A stretch of 64,000 nt of DNA from Epiperipatus broadwayi (GCA_028023455.1 JAQFVV010012396.1:3170156-3234155), one strand, 5' to 3'. Positions 1 through 13,429 are shown, counted from the stretch's first letter. Numbers and translations are program-made. Notes: generated by a model from the sequence alone, not told the origin.

Positions 1-595
1 TAAGATTTACCCCCATCCCTTTTCTGCTATTTTTAAATCAATCACACCTTCATGATTTTTATAATAACTGGAATATTTAAATACAAGATTTGAAATTTTA
101 AGAGTATGGAAAATATAAGAAGACTGGCAGTTATAGAAAATAATTAATGGGTCACTCTTTCAGAATTAAATGAAAACAAAACATTTTAAAAGATTTCAAA
201 GCATTAATTAGCTTAAGTTCTGAATTTATACCGGTAGAAAATCCAGAGTTAAATATATATATATATATTATATTAAAACATAAATAGAATGTTGGCTCGA
301 AAAACAATCTGGCGATTACATTAATTAATAATGCATTGTTTTAAATGGATGTTTAAAACTTGCTTCGTGAAGGTTTACTTAAAAAATGACAAAAAAAAAA
401 AGATTTTTATAAACTAAGCTCACCAGTTTGTTTGAGATTAGCAAATTAATAAAAAAAGCATATATATATAAAATCAAGTAATAAATATCTGACCACACCA
501 AAATTAAAGAAAGGTTAAAAGCATATGAGATAGGATTAGATATAAAGAAATTATTTGAGAGCAAAATTACTTTCACAGATTTATATATATATATA

Positions 596-638
<43 letters not shown>

Positions 639-3150
639 AAGTTAAAGAATATATTTAGGCTAGATTTAGTTTGAGGTGATGGCTTGAAAAATTACCTTGC
701 AGTTTTAAGAGTTCAATTTAAAATATTGCAAGTTTTCCTGTGGCAGCAAGCTTCTATTAGCACATTGAAGTTCTTAGGTCAGGCTTTGCACTCTTGGGCA
801 GCAGGATGGTATGGCTGCGAAAGATGATGACCCAAATGGGCCAAGAAGTGATGGATTTACTGCTACATAATTTAAGTTTCAAGCGACATGTAATATGTTT
901 TCACTAGAGTAGCTAATATAATCCGTGATTCAAAATTCAGTCATTTTATACTTTTCCTTTTATCAGTTGTTCTGAAGATGCAATTGTAAGATAATGTCCA
1001 AAAATAAATTCAAATCTATTTCCAAATTAGAAATAGATTTGACAACATGTTTTTTAACAAAAGTATCTCTAATCTTAATCCCCTTTTAAGTAAAACTTTA
1101 ATTAAAAATATCTACCCCAGACTAAAACAATAGTGCTTCCAACCCTTAATTATTTTTGGACAATTAACAACAGTCACATCTTCCATATTGGATTTTACAA
1201 AAAATATACAGTTTAATAGAAAAACAAGCAATTTAAAAAGCTAAAAATGACATATAATAAATATTTAAAAACATCAATATTTTGTTAGTAAGCTTTGCTC
1301 CTATATATATATATATATATATATATGAGTCGCATCTATAATACTTTAATAAAAAAGAACTAATAATTAATAAAAGAATTAATAATAATTTTAAAACATG
1401 TTATTGAAACATTAAATTTTATAATTTAGGCACGCATCTCAAATACATACATGAAATATATATACACAACAAAAGGAGCGGGATGGAAAATAGGGATTTA
1501 AACACCGGTTAGTAGGTAGAAACATGAAGCACAATCTTAAGCTAAGATTTACTGCTTCAATACCTATATATAAACACTCAGACATGATGTATAATAATTT
1601 ACAATTAACATCTTTGAATTCTCATAAACCAATAATAAAAATCAATTTTTATAATACATAATAATTAATTTTAAAATATATGTGGTTGATGACTGATTTT
1701 AATATATATGAGTACCCATTATAATGTGTGTACACACTGACATTTATATACAAATAATATTTCAATATAAACATTAAATAAAATATTTTTGTTACTAATT
1801 GTAATTACTTTTATTGAATGACATATTTTAAAAAGGTTAAAGAAAGGTTTTCTTTTGTCAAAAATTCTGCATAAAAGTTTCTTTTCCTTTTTCTTCAAGT
1901 TGATTTTAATTGTAAACATCTTTAAAAAAAGGTTACTAAAAATGCTTTAAAAACTCTGTTTTTTTTCTTCCTTTACAATATTTGGTTAATCAAAACTGAA
2001 ATAAATCCTTTGTACATGTTAACAAGAAGAAATAACCCATAGACAAATGTCATTTATTTATGCAAACTTAGGATCTTGTAAAAATCTGTGCTCATATACC
2101 CTATATATTACATATATTGATACAGGTATATAATAAGCCTTTATTTCAGTTATTACTTTTAAACTTTTAAATTAAAGATTTTAACTGCAAAGTTAATTAT
2201 TTAAAATAATATTTTGATAAATTAATTGTTACTCACTAACTATTATCATTTCATGAAATATATTTTCTGTATGCATACTATATAATATATACAACCGTAG
2301 AAACTGTGTGTGTGCTTTATTTCATATTAGATTAATCAACATAAGTATAGTCATATCATGATAATCCTTCAGCAAGTCAATTAGCATTGGATACTATAGG
2401 TAAGCTGGTCCATTATAATAATTTTCATAATAGAGTAGTATAATGTCCTACTGACATTTGTGGGAATAATGTAAATCAGGAAACTGTTGGCATTCAGTCA
2501 GCTCCATTAAGTTTCTATCATTTGATGGATTTCTGGTATATTGTCTAATACACATTTATATGGGCCATGAAACAAAAAAAGCTGTGACATTACTTCCATA
2601 TGAATTCAAACTCTACCATTGGGCACTAGCAACAACTAGCAACAACTGGATATACTGCTAGTTGCCATCAATTATAACTTCATAATAACTAACCTATCAT
2701 GTAATCTGTAATATATTTTTTTCTTCTTTATCTTGATTTAAAAAAAACAATTAATGATTTTTTTAATTCACCTTAATTGAATACCAAATTTTTATTTAAA
2801 AGTATTTTTTATTCTTTAAATAACACCAGATTGTAGAATTTTGTCACAAGTTTTAATTTAAAAAAAATTCTTAATCTAATTATAAAATAGAGGAATTTTA
2901 TAACTACCAGTACTATCTGATTATAACATTAAAACAAATATGTTTTAAATTTCTTTTTTTCTATTTAGTTATCAAAATTAGAATTAATAAAATATTTACT
3001 AGACCTTTCAAAATGTTTTATTTAAAACTACAGTTTATAGTAATTTGTTAAATTTAAAATTATCATACATAAAAAAATCACCATGTGTAAATCTGCTCCA
3101 GATTCCTATGCACATATAAAAAGACATACAAGTTTATAATGACACCTGCA
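1..3150. other. AT-rich non-coding stretch with TA microsatellites
   Basis: I see no supportable gene. The stretch holds short (TA)n runs near 254-268, 599-632 and 1303-1326, and A/T homopolymers. Open frames here are simple-repeat translations (for example Tyr-Ile repeats from TA runs). A GC-richer pocket at 735-870 is listed separately. Another moderately GC-richer patch at about 2460-2660 carries a short internal repeat (agcaacaact twice) but no readable protein. Confidence 0.6.
735..870. other. GC-rich island of unknown origin
   Basis: About 135 bp with near-balanced base composition inside DNA that is otherwise about 22-25% GC. All frames on both strands are interrupted or short. The longest minus-strand reading, across about 780-870, contains residues such as SITSWPIWVIIFRSH and then meets two stops. 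A possible minus-strand splice donor (CAAG/gtaatt) lies at about 694-700. It could be a decayed exon or a fragment of an old mobile element. I do not recognise it. Confidence 0.3.
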
Positions 3151-3189
3151 ATGCTCTAAAAGAGTACCTTGCCATAAAAAAGAAAAAAA

Positions 3190-5590
3190 TATGTCTAACA
3201 AAACAACACACCTGGACACGAGGGTATATTAGATGGGCTCTGGGATATCCTTCTACTGTCGGAGTTCCACAAGCACTTGAAACTAATGGTGTTACCAAAG
3301 CTGGACACAATATGATAGAGCCAATATACAAATACTTCAAACAAAAGCTGCAGTCACATTGTGCTTTCACACCACCTGAAGATCTATTTGGCCAACCAGA
3401 GTTAGATAAACCTTTCCATGCTACTGATTTCTTGTTGAAGCTAACCACAATTCCAAACTCTTGTCATCCAGGGCCACATGGAATTCCCAAATTCATATTT
3501 TCACATCTCAGTCAGTTTACCACCACATATCGTGATTTAGCAAATTATCTATCATAAAGGCTGTTTAACATAAAAGATCTATATCCAATCTCCTTAGTTC
3601 CATTCATCAAAAATCAAGCTTTAATATCCAATCTATCTAATTTGCGACAAATCTCCATGAGCCACCTTGGTATTAAAATTCTGGAAAAGGTGCTAAAAGA
3701 TAAAATCGAACAATATCTCCTCCCTCTATTATCACCAATGCAACATGCAAAAAAGGCTCCTCAACAGGCCAAGCTGCCCTCATTTTCAAAACCATTGTAA
3801 ACTCAGTTAGAGAGCAGAAAAAGTATGCTCCCATGGCTGTTCAAATTGACATTGAGGCTGCTTTTGACTCAGTCCCTATTGAAATTTTAATTGAAACACT
3901 TGCAGACACCAAAATACCATGCAATCTCTTATACCTACTAACCAATATACTCATTAGTTGTGAAATCCATATTACAATTAATGGTAGAACATTACCTTCT
4001 TTCTCTCCCCACCAATCCATACCTCAAGGATCTCCACTCAGTTCATTATTATTTATGTTCTACATTAACCCTCTCATCAACAAAATATAACAAAAATTAC
4101 AAGGAATCCAAATTCCACACACTGGACAATATGTATCATGTATTGCATACATGGATGATTTTACTGTTTTTCTTACATCCAAAAAACAACTACCTACTCT
4201 GGAAAAAATACTTAATGAATACACCCTCAAATATAAAGTCAAAATTAATATTAACAAAACATCAGCTTGGTCTCTTTACACTGGCAAGATAAATACACAA
4301 GTTTATCATGGGAAACCAACTAATTTCCTTGGTTTTTCTTTCTACCTAGGGCCCTCTGCAATGTGACAAAACATCCAAAAAAACTAAAAGATGATGCTGA
4401 ATGTACAGCCACTTCTCTCTTCAAAACCTACCTTTCATATATGCAAAAGTATGTCTATTCAATCAGCTTGTAACTACAAAAATAACCTATTACTCACCAA
4501 TCATAAATTTCACTAAATCTTTCATGTTGTCCATTTACTCACTCTGTAGCAAGCTATTATGGTGCAGAAAAGTAGTCTCCATATCTGTGAAACAACTTAG
4601 TCTTCCAACAACTAGAAATGTATTAGGTCTTCACTCCATACAAATTTTTCACAAACAAAAAAATATTAATCCCCTAGCTGCACTGATAAGAAGTTTTCCA
4701 GCCCTTGAATGCATTCTTCAAATAACACCCACAGACCGACCACCACCTTCATACGGATATTTGTCTTTGCTCGTAAACCAACTTCAAAGCATTTATGATC
4801 AGGTGTCTTTTTTGGGTGTTGGTAGATACATCTATTGGACTATTTATAATATGCTATACCCAGACATAACCACATATCCTCACTCACCCATGCTAAATAG
4901 TCTTTTGATGCAGCGATTTAAAAAGTGGTCAATGGAACCCAAATTTTTTGACTTTCTTTTAAAGGTAAATAAATCTTCATGCTCTACCTACTTCCTATTT
5001 CCTTAAATACCGCAGATTTTACAACAAAATTGATGCTGTTTGTTCCCTGTGCTACAGGGAAGAAACACAACAGCACCTATTTCACACCTGCATAGGCCTA
5101 ACAAATACCTGAGAAATTATGATTAACACATATAGACAAAATAACATCACACTTGATAACCTATTAGAGGTACTCAGTAAAGGCCCAATACCCGCAGCTC
5201 ATGGAGCAACTTTTTGTTTATATAGTTTCTGGTGCACCAGATGTACTTTCTGCCTTGGAGACAATAGCACAAAGCACCCAGCCACATTCTCAAAGAAGCT
5301 CGAACAATTAAAGGCCGGAGATGGCAAAATTGCACACCCAGATATATTTGCTGCTACATGGTCACTATTAAAAACCTGAAACAAAACATAACCTAAAAAA
5401 CAAATTATGACTTTTCTGTAACAAGAACAACTATTTTGTTGTTGTTTGTTTAACATATCCCTTTCTTTAATTATTCTTTCTGTTTGCTCTAAAGCTATAT
5501 AGTTTTAAACCATGTATTTTCAACAATGTAACTTTGGTTAACAACAAATTCATGTAATCTAATTCGTACAATAAAGTATATTAAAATTAT
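3190..5590 (+). mobile_element. LINE D: broken non-LTR retrotransposon (RT and zinc-knuckle region)
   Basis: A degenerate, probably 5'-truncated LINE. Reading frames hop between 3246-3557, 3590-3800, 3833-4090, 4096-4366, 4401-5006 and 5003-5379. RT landmarks in order are CHPGPHGIPKF (about 3465), LRQISM (about 3640), DIEAAFDSV (about 3850), SIPQGSPLSS (about 4018) and the catalytic box YMDDF (about 4148). After the RT comes a zf-RVT-type knuckle, CSLCYREEETQQHLFHTC (5041-5095, C-x2-C-x8-H-x4-C). The 3' end has AATAAA at 5570-5575. Stops and frameshifts leave no intact ORF, so it is inactive. It is related to LINE C at 32 kb: same motif order, same SIPQGSPLS box and same CAATAAAGT-type end. 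Its DNA is clearly GC-richer than the surroundings. The clade is uncertain; the YM/YLDD box is not the usual YADD or FADD. Confidence 0.85.
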
Positions 5591-6885
5591 CATTTAATCC
5601 TTAACTGTTATTCAGGTGTCATATAGAAAATATCTATAAAAAATTTTGTTTGTGTTTATTTTTACTTTTTCTTTCAACTTTTTATATAAACTTGCATAAG
5701 TAATAAATGTTATTGTATGCTATGAGACATATAATCATCTCAATATATATATGTTTCAAATAATTTTAATGTTAAAAATAAAACATATATCTTAATTAAT
5801 CAATAATGCTTTTGATTATGTAGTAATACTTATCAACAGTAGAGTAATACAGAAGTTTAATATCGTGATATTTCATGAGCTGTGTATGTAAGTATTTGCT
5901 GTTTATTTATTTATTATATTATCTTTGAATCTACTTATCAATATTGCTTCCTTAATTTTTTCCCTTTTTATGCTTTCTTGCTTCCATTAATATTTTTGTA
6001 TCATTTCCAAAAGAGTTATATCTAAAATGCAAAGAAATAATATAATTTATTAAATTATATGTAGTTGTAAAAAAGTCATATATTGGGGAATCAAGATGTT
6101 CTCTGAAAAAAAAAAGGATAAAAGAACTTCAATTATTATATAATCATGTAAAAAAAAACTATAATCAATTAAATACAACCTCAGTATTTTTCCACCATAA
6201 AAAAAATCTTGTAATTTTACATTTATTTTTAATGTAAATGATACAAAAATAGTAATGGTAGAATTTTTATTTTTTCACTTTGCTTTTTTAAAATATTCAT
6301 TATAATGCCTTTTTATTCTTTATAAATTTAATTGTATGTCTAATATTTTTTTTAGTAAATGTAATTTTTTTTGTTGTCTTTATTGAAATAGTTTTCTTTT
6401 TCAATACTATTAATATTGTTTAATATTTTTGAGATTTTTGTTCTGTTTTCTAATCATTCTTACTATTTTATAGCTTTATTTTTATCACAATTAAACTTGC
6501 AAAAAATTGTTCTTTAAAATAGATCATTTCTAATTATTTTATATTCCTTTTACCCTTCAAAAATTATGTTGTTTTATTTGAAAGTTTACTGAAGAATTAT
6601 TACTTTTTGTAATAGATAATTATCAGTTATATTCTTGTTAACTTCATTTAAACTGAATCATTTTTAAAGTTTATTAATATAAACATAATAAAAAAGTCAT
6701 AGCAAACAAAAAATGAATATTGTATTTAATCTGCAATCAAAGAGAATCTAAAAATTTTTAAAATTAATTATACTTTATAACTTGTTATATAAAAAAATAT
6801 ATGAGATTACTTAAGTAGATTATGGTAATTAAAACAGGCAAAACTCCATACAGTAGTGCCATTCGATGCAAGCCAGAGTAATCAA

Positions 6886-6958
6886 TGAATGCCAGAAGGC
6901 TTATTCATAAAATCCCTATCTAGTGCCTACTCATTCAATATTTCCAGGCTAGTTTCAA
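6886..6958 (+). repeat. Interspersed repeat family R1, copy a
   Basis: Shares the blocks aATGCCAGA-, AAATCCCTATCTA- and the end -TTTCCAGGCTAGTTTC with copies at about 13430-13575 and 14160-14260 (same strand) and at 21862-21945, 22893-23035 and 23300-23385 (opposite strand). It is short and non-coding, so probably a SINE or MITE remnant. Confidence 0.5.
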
Positions 6959-6973
6959 TAATAAATATTCTTT

Positions 6974-7115
6974 AATTTTTTTTTTATTTCATATCTCTCA
7001 AAGAAGACAACCTTAGCTTATTTTTCATGTCTATGAAAAAGATATAGACCACACTATTAATTTTGATGAAGCTAAGGTTGTTTTCTTTGACAGAAATGAA
7101 ATAAAAAAAAGAATT
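6974..7115. repeat. Foldback (hairpin) element, about 142 bp
   Basis: Left arm 6974-7020 and right arm 7070-7115 are imperfect reverse complements. The left arm ends AGACAACCTTAGCTTA and the right arm begins AGCTAAGGTTGTTTTCT. The loop is about 50 bp. This is a MITE-like terminal inverted repeat structure with no ORF. Confidence 0.7.
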
Positions 7116-7720
7116 ACAGAATCTTTATTATTGAAAATTTATTATTCTGAACCAATTAACTTATTTAAAAGTTCTTTTAATATTAAGGGTGGATAGGAAG
7201 TAAATGGAATTGTGGGTAATGTTTAATGTAAATATGATGTTGTTTTGTAGTTCTTTACATTTGAAAAGTCTGCAAGTAGCAGTGAAACTATTGTTTATGT
7301 TTTGGATTTTATTTTCTTGTCTAGTCTGGTTGAGTTTTGGATTTGGAATAATTTTAATATACAATATATATATTGTTTTTAGATGTTTAACATTCTTTAA
7401 TCAAAGAAAAAAATGTTTTTTTTTTTTTTTTGCTTTTTGATGTTATTTTTTTCAAGTAAATAATCTTATTTTCTGAAACATAGTGAGTAGATTAAAAAAA
7501 TAAATCTTTATCAAATTTATCCTTAAGTTGTTTTCTTTTTCTTTACACTTTAAGCATTTTTAAAAAAAATAGAAAATAGGCTTATTAAATGAATAAGTAT
7601 CTTTTAACTTTTAAACTTAAACAAACTTACACACACAAATGAATTTAATCAATAATAAAAGAATTATTTATAAGGAATGATTATATATACATGTTATTTC
7701 TATTCACATGGGTAAATGGT

Positions 7721-7908
7721 GAATTCATTGTATTATTTCCAGGAGCTTTCATGTAATAAAAATATAATAGCTAAATAACTGACATTTCAATACATTAACA
7801 ATTTTCTCAAAACTCTGAGGAAAATACTTATTGTTGTAGTAAAATGTCAGCTATTTTTCTATTGCATTTTTATTACACGGAAACTTCCCAAAATAATAGT
7901 ATGAATTC
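7721..7908. repeat. Foldback (hairpin) element, about 188 bp
   Basis: Arms of about 75 bp. The left begins GAATTCATTGTATTATTTCC and the right ends with its near reverse complement, finishing ATGAATTC. The arms include TAATAAAAATATAATAGCTAA and its mirror CTATTTTTCTATTGCATTTTTATTA. It is non-coding, and GAATTC occurs at both extremities. Confidence 0.7.
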
Positions 7909-9449
7909 ATTATATATATATGTAAAGGATTGTTAGTACAACATGATCAAATTCTACAAAATATTTGCTTCATAAACAGCAACTTCACAAACTGAATACT
8001 GATAAAATATGCAAAATAAAAGAAAATGTATAAATTAAAAATTATGACAAACATTCTCATTATAATTATATTAAATATTTATATTTGCATTTGTTGTTTG
8101 GTTCATCCCTTTGTGTAAATTATAAATGCCTGCATATGCACATACTACTAACCTTATATAATTACAAGTTTCAAGTTTCTACACTTACCTACGGTACAAT
8201 TTAATTTTAAAATTGTACATTCAATATTTTTTAATTTAAAATAAAATGCAAGTTATCAAAAGCAAATATAGCCAACCACTTCAAAAATCATTATAATATA
8301 CAAGACCACCATTAGGACTTCGATAAATAATCCTCATAAATATTCATTTGATCACCATTTTTGTTTACTGAGAGTCATTATATTACAAAACAAAATTTTA
8401 CTTATGATAATATTCCAGCAATAGTAAAAGCAGTTTTATATTTTAAAGTATTATAAAATCACACAATTTTATTTCTATATATTTGAATAATGATGCTAAA
8501 TATTTTTTTCTTTAAAAAACAAAGACAGCAAAAAAAGGTAAAAAATCTCCAAGATACACTTTAGCCAAACTAGCTTCAACAGTAGATTTGCATGATCACA
8601 CCTTAAATGCTGTCATAATTGTTCATTATGTATCCAGTGAATTTTGTTATGACGTAATCATAAAAGTACACAACTGTACACAATCTTAAAGATAATTTAT
8701 ATATCAGGGATATTAAGAACTGTTTACCATACCAGAAACTATTTTATTAATATTAGTTTAAATGTAGAACTTAAAGTCAATTAATGTACAATATTTTTAT
8801 TATGTAAATTTTAATTAAGAATTGTATACTTTTTATTCACTCATATATAATATTAAATATATAATTAAAACTAAATATTTATCCCTTTCAAATAAATGAG
8901 TGAAGTTATCAAAAAAAGTAAATGGTTGTCAAGATGTATTTTTGCTAAAAATGCACTTTGGAGATTATTACAATTTATTTACAATTAAAAACACAGACCT
9001 AATTTGTTTTGCAACACAATAAAATATATGAATAAAAAGGCGATAAAAAATTGAATGTAAAAGTGAGGAAACTAAAAGACTATATAAACAACCATAATAT
9101 CAGTAGATGCCATTAATAAAAACAAATATTGGAAAGATAATAAATCGAACATGTAGTAAAAAGAAAGTAAATAAATGAGAAGTAAAATTTTTAATTGTAA
9201 TTGTAATTGCAAAAGTTATTTAAAAACATTACCTCAAAAGTAGAGAATAAAATGAAACAAAATAAGATTTGGTTGATAAAATATTTGTAAGGGTTAATTC
9301 TTTAATAAAATTTGAAATGATTAAACATTGTTAAGAATAGTTATAATGATATTTTATCAAATCATAATCAGTATAATTACCTAAATAATAACTTTGTAAT
9401 GATTATTAAAATTATAGATTACATATTCAACAAAAAATATTTAACTTAC

Positions 9450-9576
9450 CTGGCTTGGCAAGGCTCTCTTTCACATTTTTGAACAGTAAGCTCTGGTTTA
9501 GACTGATCTTCACAGAAGGAGTCATCAACCACTAAATTATCACTGCGAAGGCACTCAATATATGAAGTTTGCACAC
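9450..9576 (-). CDS. Exon encoding C-terminal part of a thrombospondin type-1 repeat (ADAMTS/papilin-like host gene)
   Basis: This is the only convincing host exon in the window. On the minus strand it is bounded by a polypyrimidine-poor but canonical acceptor (ttattgttacag) and a consensus donor (CCAG/gtaagt). It is 127 nt long. The reading frame uses 2 nt completing the previous codon, 41 codons, then 2 nt, so it sits between a phase-1 and a phase-2 intron. The peptide starts VQTSYIECLRS, runs through VVDDSFCEDQSKPE and ends QKCEREPCQA. That matches the second half of a TSP1 repeat (GxQTRxVxC...VxDxxC....KP..xxCxxxPC), with four cysteines correctly spaced. The Trp-rich first half (WxxWxxCSxxCG) must lie in the preceding exon, which I do not find here. 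Such repeats act in secreted matrix proteases and papilin-like proteins. The exact gene cannot be named from one exon. Confidence 0.82.
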
Positions 9577-10637
9577 CTGTAACAATAATAGCCCATGTAT
9601 TAAAACTGTATTGCATTTCCCCCAAAATAAAGATAAATTTAGTGCTTAAGACTCAAAGATATATTTAATTTTCTTTATTCTAATAAGAGTTACATCATGA
9701 TAAGTAATCATGTTCATTCATTTGATTGATAGATACTCTTGACCAATCAATATTTCCAGATACTTGAAAAAGAATTTAATCATATTTGGAAAATTGTTTG
9801 ATTGCTAATCTAATTTTTATCAAATATTTGTATAAAATACAATATTTTTTAATTTTTATTTTTTGCAATATATATTTAATATTGTTTTGTATTTTTCCAT
9901 ATACAAAAAGAAGGAAAAGATCATTTATGTGCTGAAAGATCAGTATAGTCTAAATTATTATTGTGCTAAACATGATATCAAAAATTTAATATTTTTCACA
10001 TTTCAGCAAGAAATTTCAGATCTGCTAACAGAATCAACAATGATTAAGATCATTCATCTATTGATTTTCACTGCATAAATTGTTTTTTCCCTAGTTTTTA
10101 CATATATTTGAAACATTCCATGAAAATATTCATATAACAAATATATATCATAAATCTCCATTCCACATAATGTGCTTGAAATATATATGATAAAAAGCAA
10201 ACTTTTAAAAAAGACAAATGGCCCAGATTACAATCTTAAATATATTTCAAATCATTTATTCAATATTTATCAGCATAAAATTATTGAATTTTGATTAATA
10301 AGTGGCAATTTTGTTGTAATATCACCATCAATTTTAAACAAATACATTGATAAATGTTACTAATCATTTATTAGAATAGACTTTATCATACCATTTTAGG
10401 CTTAAATATAAATGTGAAACTTAAATGAATAATAAGATACTTTATTTGTATTAAATAATCTAACACAATTATCTTTTTGTCCATATGTAAAACAATGGAT
10501 AGATTTGAAATAAAGAATGCCATGTTATTGTGCTTAATAAAAGTAAGATTTATTTAATCTTTAATTAAGTTTAATTAATTAAACTTTAATTAATTTAAGT
10601 TTGTATCTAACTAATATGTTATAATAATATCTAACTA
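9577..10637. other. Intronic or non-coding AT-rich DNA
   Basis: This lies directly upstream of the TSP1 exon on the minus strand. I see no further exon and no repeat with clear structure. The open frame at 9863-10078 has no recognisable motif and ordinary AT-rich codon content. Confidence 0.5.
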
Positions 10638-11205
10638 ATATTTACTAAGGCTGTAACCTCAAGAATATGCACATAAAAATGCAATAGTAGGGATCTCTAC
10701 AGGTCTTAACCACAAGTTTACATGTTGGAAGAAAAGAGGGGAACTTTTTTTACTTCAATCTACTTTCTATACAAATAGGTGAAGCTGAAGCAGTTAGATC
10801 TGAGAGCATGAAGCTATTCAATACTTCATTGATTAAATCCACATTTCTTATTACACATTAATACTTGCAAAATTTTTCAATTTACAACAAGTCAATGGAA
10901 AGATCTTATAGTTAGAAATTTATTATGATAATTTGAAGTTGTAATTATAAATTTATTTAAACGCACATTGATTACATAAGTAATATTTACTAAGGCTGTA
11001 ACCTCTCAGTTATAACCACTTCAGCTTCATCTATTTATATAAAAAGTAGGTTGAAGTAAAGAAGTTTCCCTCTTTTCTTTCAAAATGTAAGCTTGTGGTT
11101 AAGATCTATAGATGTCCCTACTATCACATTTTTATGCAGATATTCTTGAGCCTTAGTAAATATTACTTACATAATCAATGTGCATTTAAATAAATTTATA
11201 ATAAT
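10638..11205. repeat. Nested foldback element (family F), about 570 bp
   Basis: The left arm starts at about 10638 (ATATTTACTAAGGCTGTAACC) and runs to about 10790. Its reverse complement occupies about 11010-11164, ending GAGCCTTAGTAAATATT. A second, inner hairpin (10949-11200) shares the right side: AAATTTATTTAAACGCACATTG at the left is mirrored by CAATGTGCATTTAAATAAATTT at the right. The terminal block is thus present three times, as if one hairpin copy inserted into or recombined with another. Related copies lie at 13935-14151, about 14505-14640 and 29270-29480. Confidence 0.7.
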
Positions 11206-13429
11206 ACCTAACCTAATACATGATTAAAAATAATCATTAATAATTTAAAGCAGATTTATCAAATACACATATATCAGAAATGTAAAAGTTATAAATCAAA
11301 TTGTAGCAATTTTATACACATACCAGCTATTGGCTTTCTTTAAAAACTAAGTTAAAAGTTCAAAAATTTAAAGTATATGCAATGAGTCTGTAAATAGATA
11401 TCTATTGAAAAAAAGTTCCAGTTTTTGATATTTTTGTAAGTATTGTTATAATATTGCTTTTCTTCTTGTTTTCTGTGTATGATCATTGGAATATTTTAAT
11501 CAATTCTTTTACAAGCATTAGTTTTTTAAAAAATATAAAACATCAACCATATCCAACCATATCTTGTTAAAGTTTTTCTATTTAATTTAATTTATAATTA
11601 ATATGATAATAGGCTTAGAATAAGTACATATACTAATGTTATCTATTCCATCAAGTCATTTATATTTCATTTATTCATTAGCAGCCACATGTATATAACT
11701 ATGGCTATTCTATTTTTAGAAGAACAAAAGAGAAAGTCAAAAAGTGCTTTCCATACAAGAAAATAGATTTGAATTAAAATTGATTTATATATAACTGAAG
11801 AATGTAATTATGTTTACACAAACTCAGTATGTGCAAAAAAAAAAAAGGTTTATGACATGAGGTTCATGATGAACTCACCTAAGAAATGTAAAATCACGGG
11901 GAAAAAAATGAAAAAAATACATAGATAGGAATTTTTCATCTTATGTGTGCCACAAAAAAATAATTATTTCACACTTTCTGCTCCACAATTTTATGTTATA
12001 TAAATAAAATTAAAAAAAAAATAGTAAAATGCTACTGAAACTGACAGAAAACTAAAAATATTACCTTTAATACATTTAAAATGACTGTATATTTGCTTCA
12101 TTTTTCTATTAGTGTAACGATGAAAATAGACTGATGTATTGTTCTCATATATCATAACATTATTTTTTGAAGAGAGTACTATATACCAGAAATTTAGGTA
12201 AGGGTTGAATTAATGAATATTTTAAAAAATTTTGCTCCAAGCAAGAAAAATTAAAATTTATAGATTTGTAAGAAATTAATAAAAGTAATAATAAGATGAT
12301 GTTATAAATTTTATCTTTTAAGTTTTTTTTCTTCTTTTAACGTAGCATTCAGAATTATAAGACTATATTATGAGGCTAATTGGATTGCCCATATAAATTT
12401 TATTTAATATTTTCACAGTTATATGATGCAAATATAGTCTTTTGTTTTGGATTAAACCATGTATTATTTTCTTTAAATTTCTGAAATTTTGAGGAAATAT
12501 TCATCATTGTCAAGGATAAGGTCTTAATGCAGAATTGTTAGATTTTAAGAAATAACGAGATTAGTCACGAAATAAAGAACAATCATTCTTATATAATTTA
12601 TATTACTTTATTTAAATTTGGGAATTTAATAATACACTATATATTAATATTAAAAGTTTTTAACACGGATGAACCCGCAAAATATGTATTTTATATATTT
12701 AACCCGTGCAAATCTTCGTTTTAACATATATATATATATATATTACAGGAACCCGTGCAAATCTTCGTTTTAACATATATATATATATATATTACAGGAA
12801 AACTAAGGTGAAACTTAAGAATGAAAATATTGCATATTAGTTTTATATATAGAAAAATTAAAACAAATTCTGCAAATGTTTTAATATTTTATAAGCATAA
12901 AAAATATGGATATGGATTCAGTCTAGATAATATATTGAAATTGTATTTAATTCATTACACAATATTAACATATAATGCATCAAAGAGTTAATAGAATTCA
13001 ATATATAAACAAAATATCTTTTACGTTATTAACAACATACTAAAATAATTTGCTTGATGTCAAAGCTGGTAAGTGTATTATATTACAAGCAATTTTATTG
13101 GTTTGGATTGTTAAATGTTAAGTTATAATGGCAGGATCATACTTATTACAAGAACATATATTTATTGAACATGGAAACTAAATAAATATTTGGTAACAAC
13201 ATTTCTTAAAATATATTTTATGATATATTTGAGATATAAATATATATATAAACATTACAAGCATTTATAAATATACAAATATATATAAATTTGTAAGAAA
13301 AACAGTTATTATATTATAATGATAATTTATATAGAGAGATGCAATAGTGATTTCTTCCTTTCCAATGATTGATCAAAAATAAAGCTAAAAATGGTCAGTG
13401 ATGATTTGATAAAGCATCTTAGAAAGAAA
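11206..13429. other. AT-rich non-coding stretch
   Basis: I see nothing gene-like. The one structured item is the 49-bp tandem duplication at 12701-12798, listed separately. Homopolymer and TA runs are frequent. Confidence 0.5.
12701..12798 (+). repeat. Tandem duplication, 2 x 49 bp
   Basis: Unit AACCCGTGCAAATCTTCG followed by TTTTAACA(TA)nTTACAGG. Copy 1 is 12701-12749 and copy 2 is 12750-12798. The copies appear identical, so the duplication is recent. A partial related motif (GAACCCGCAAAATATG) precedes it at about 12671. Confidence 0.85.

Larger units (their letters stand above)
5591..9449. other. AT-rich non-coding stretch with hairpin elements
   Basis: No gene seen. It contains two inverted-repeat elements (6974-7115 and 7721-7908) and one copy of an interspersed repeat (about 6886-6958), listed separately. 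The remainder is A/T-rich with homopolymer runs. The open frame near 7204-7440 has low-complexity hydrophobic composition, and I do not regard it as a gene. Confidence 0.5.

Noticed and set aside
379-639. Minus-strand open frame with Tyr-Ile repeats
   Set aside because: Translation of a TA microsatellite; no other protein character.
2340-2410. Possible micro-exon ending ATAG/gtaagct
   Set aside because: Only about 27 nt between candidate splice sites, no recognisable peptide; chance splice signals are common in AT-rich DNA.
7204-7440. 78-codon hydrophobic frame
   Set aside because: Phe/Leu/Ile-rich from T-rich DNA, no motif, ends in a poly-T run.
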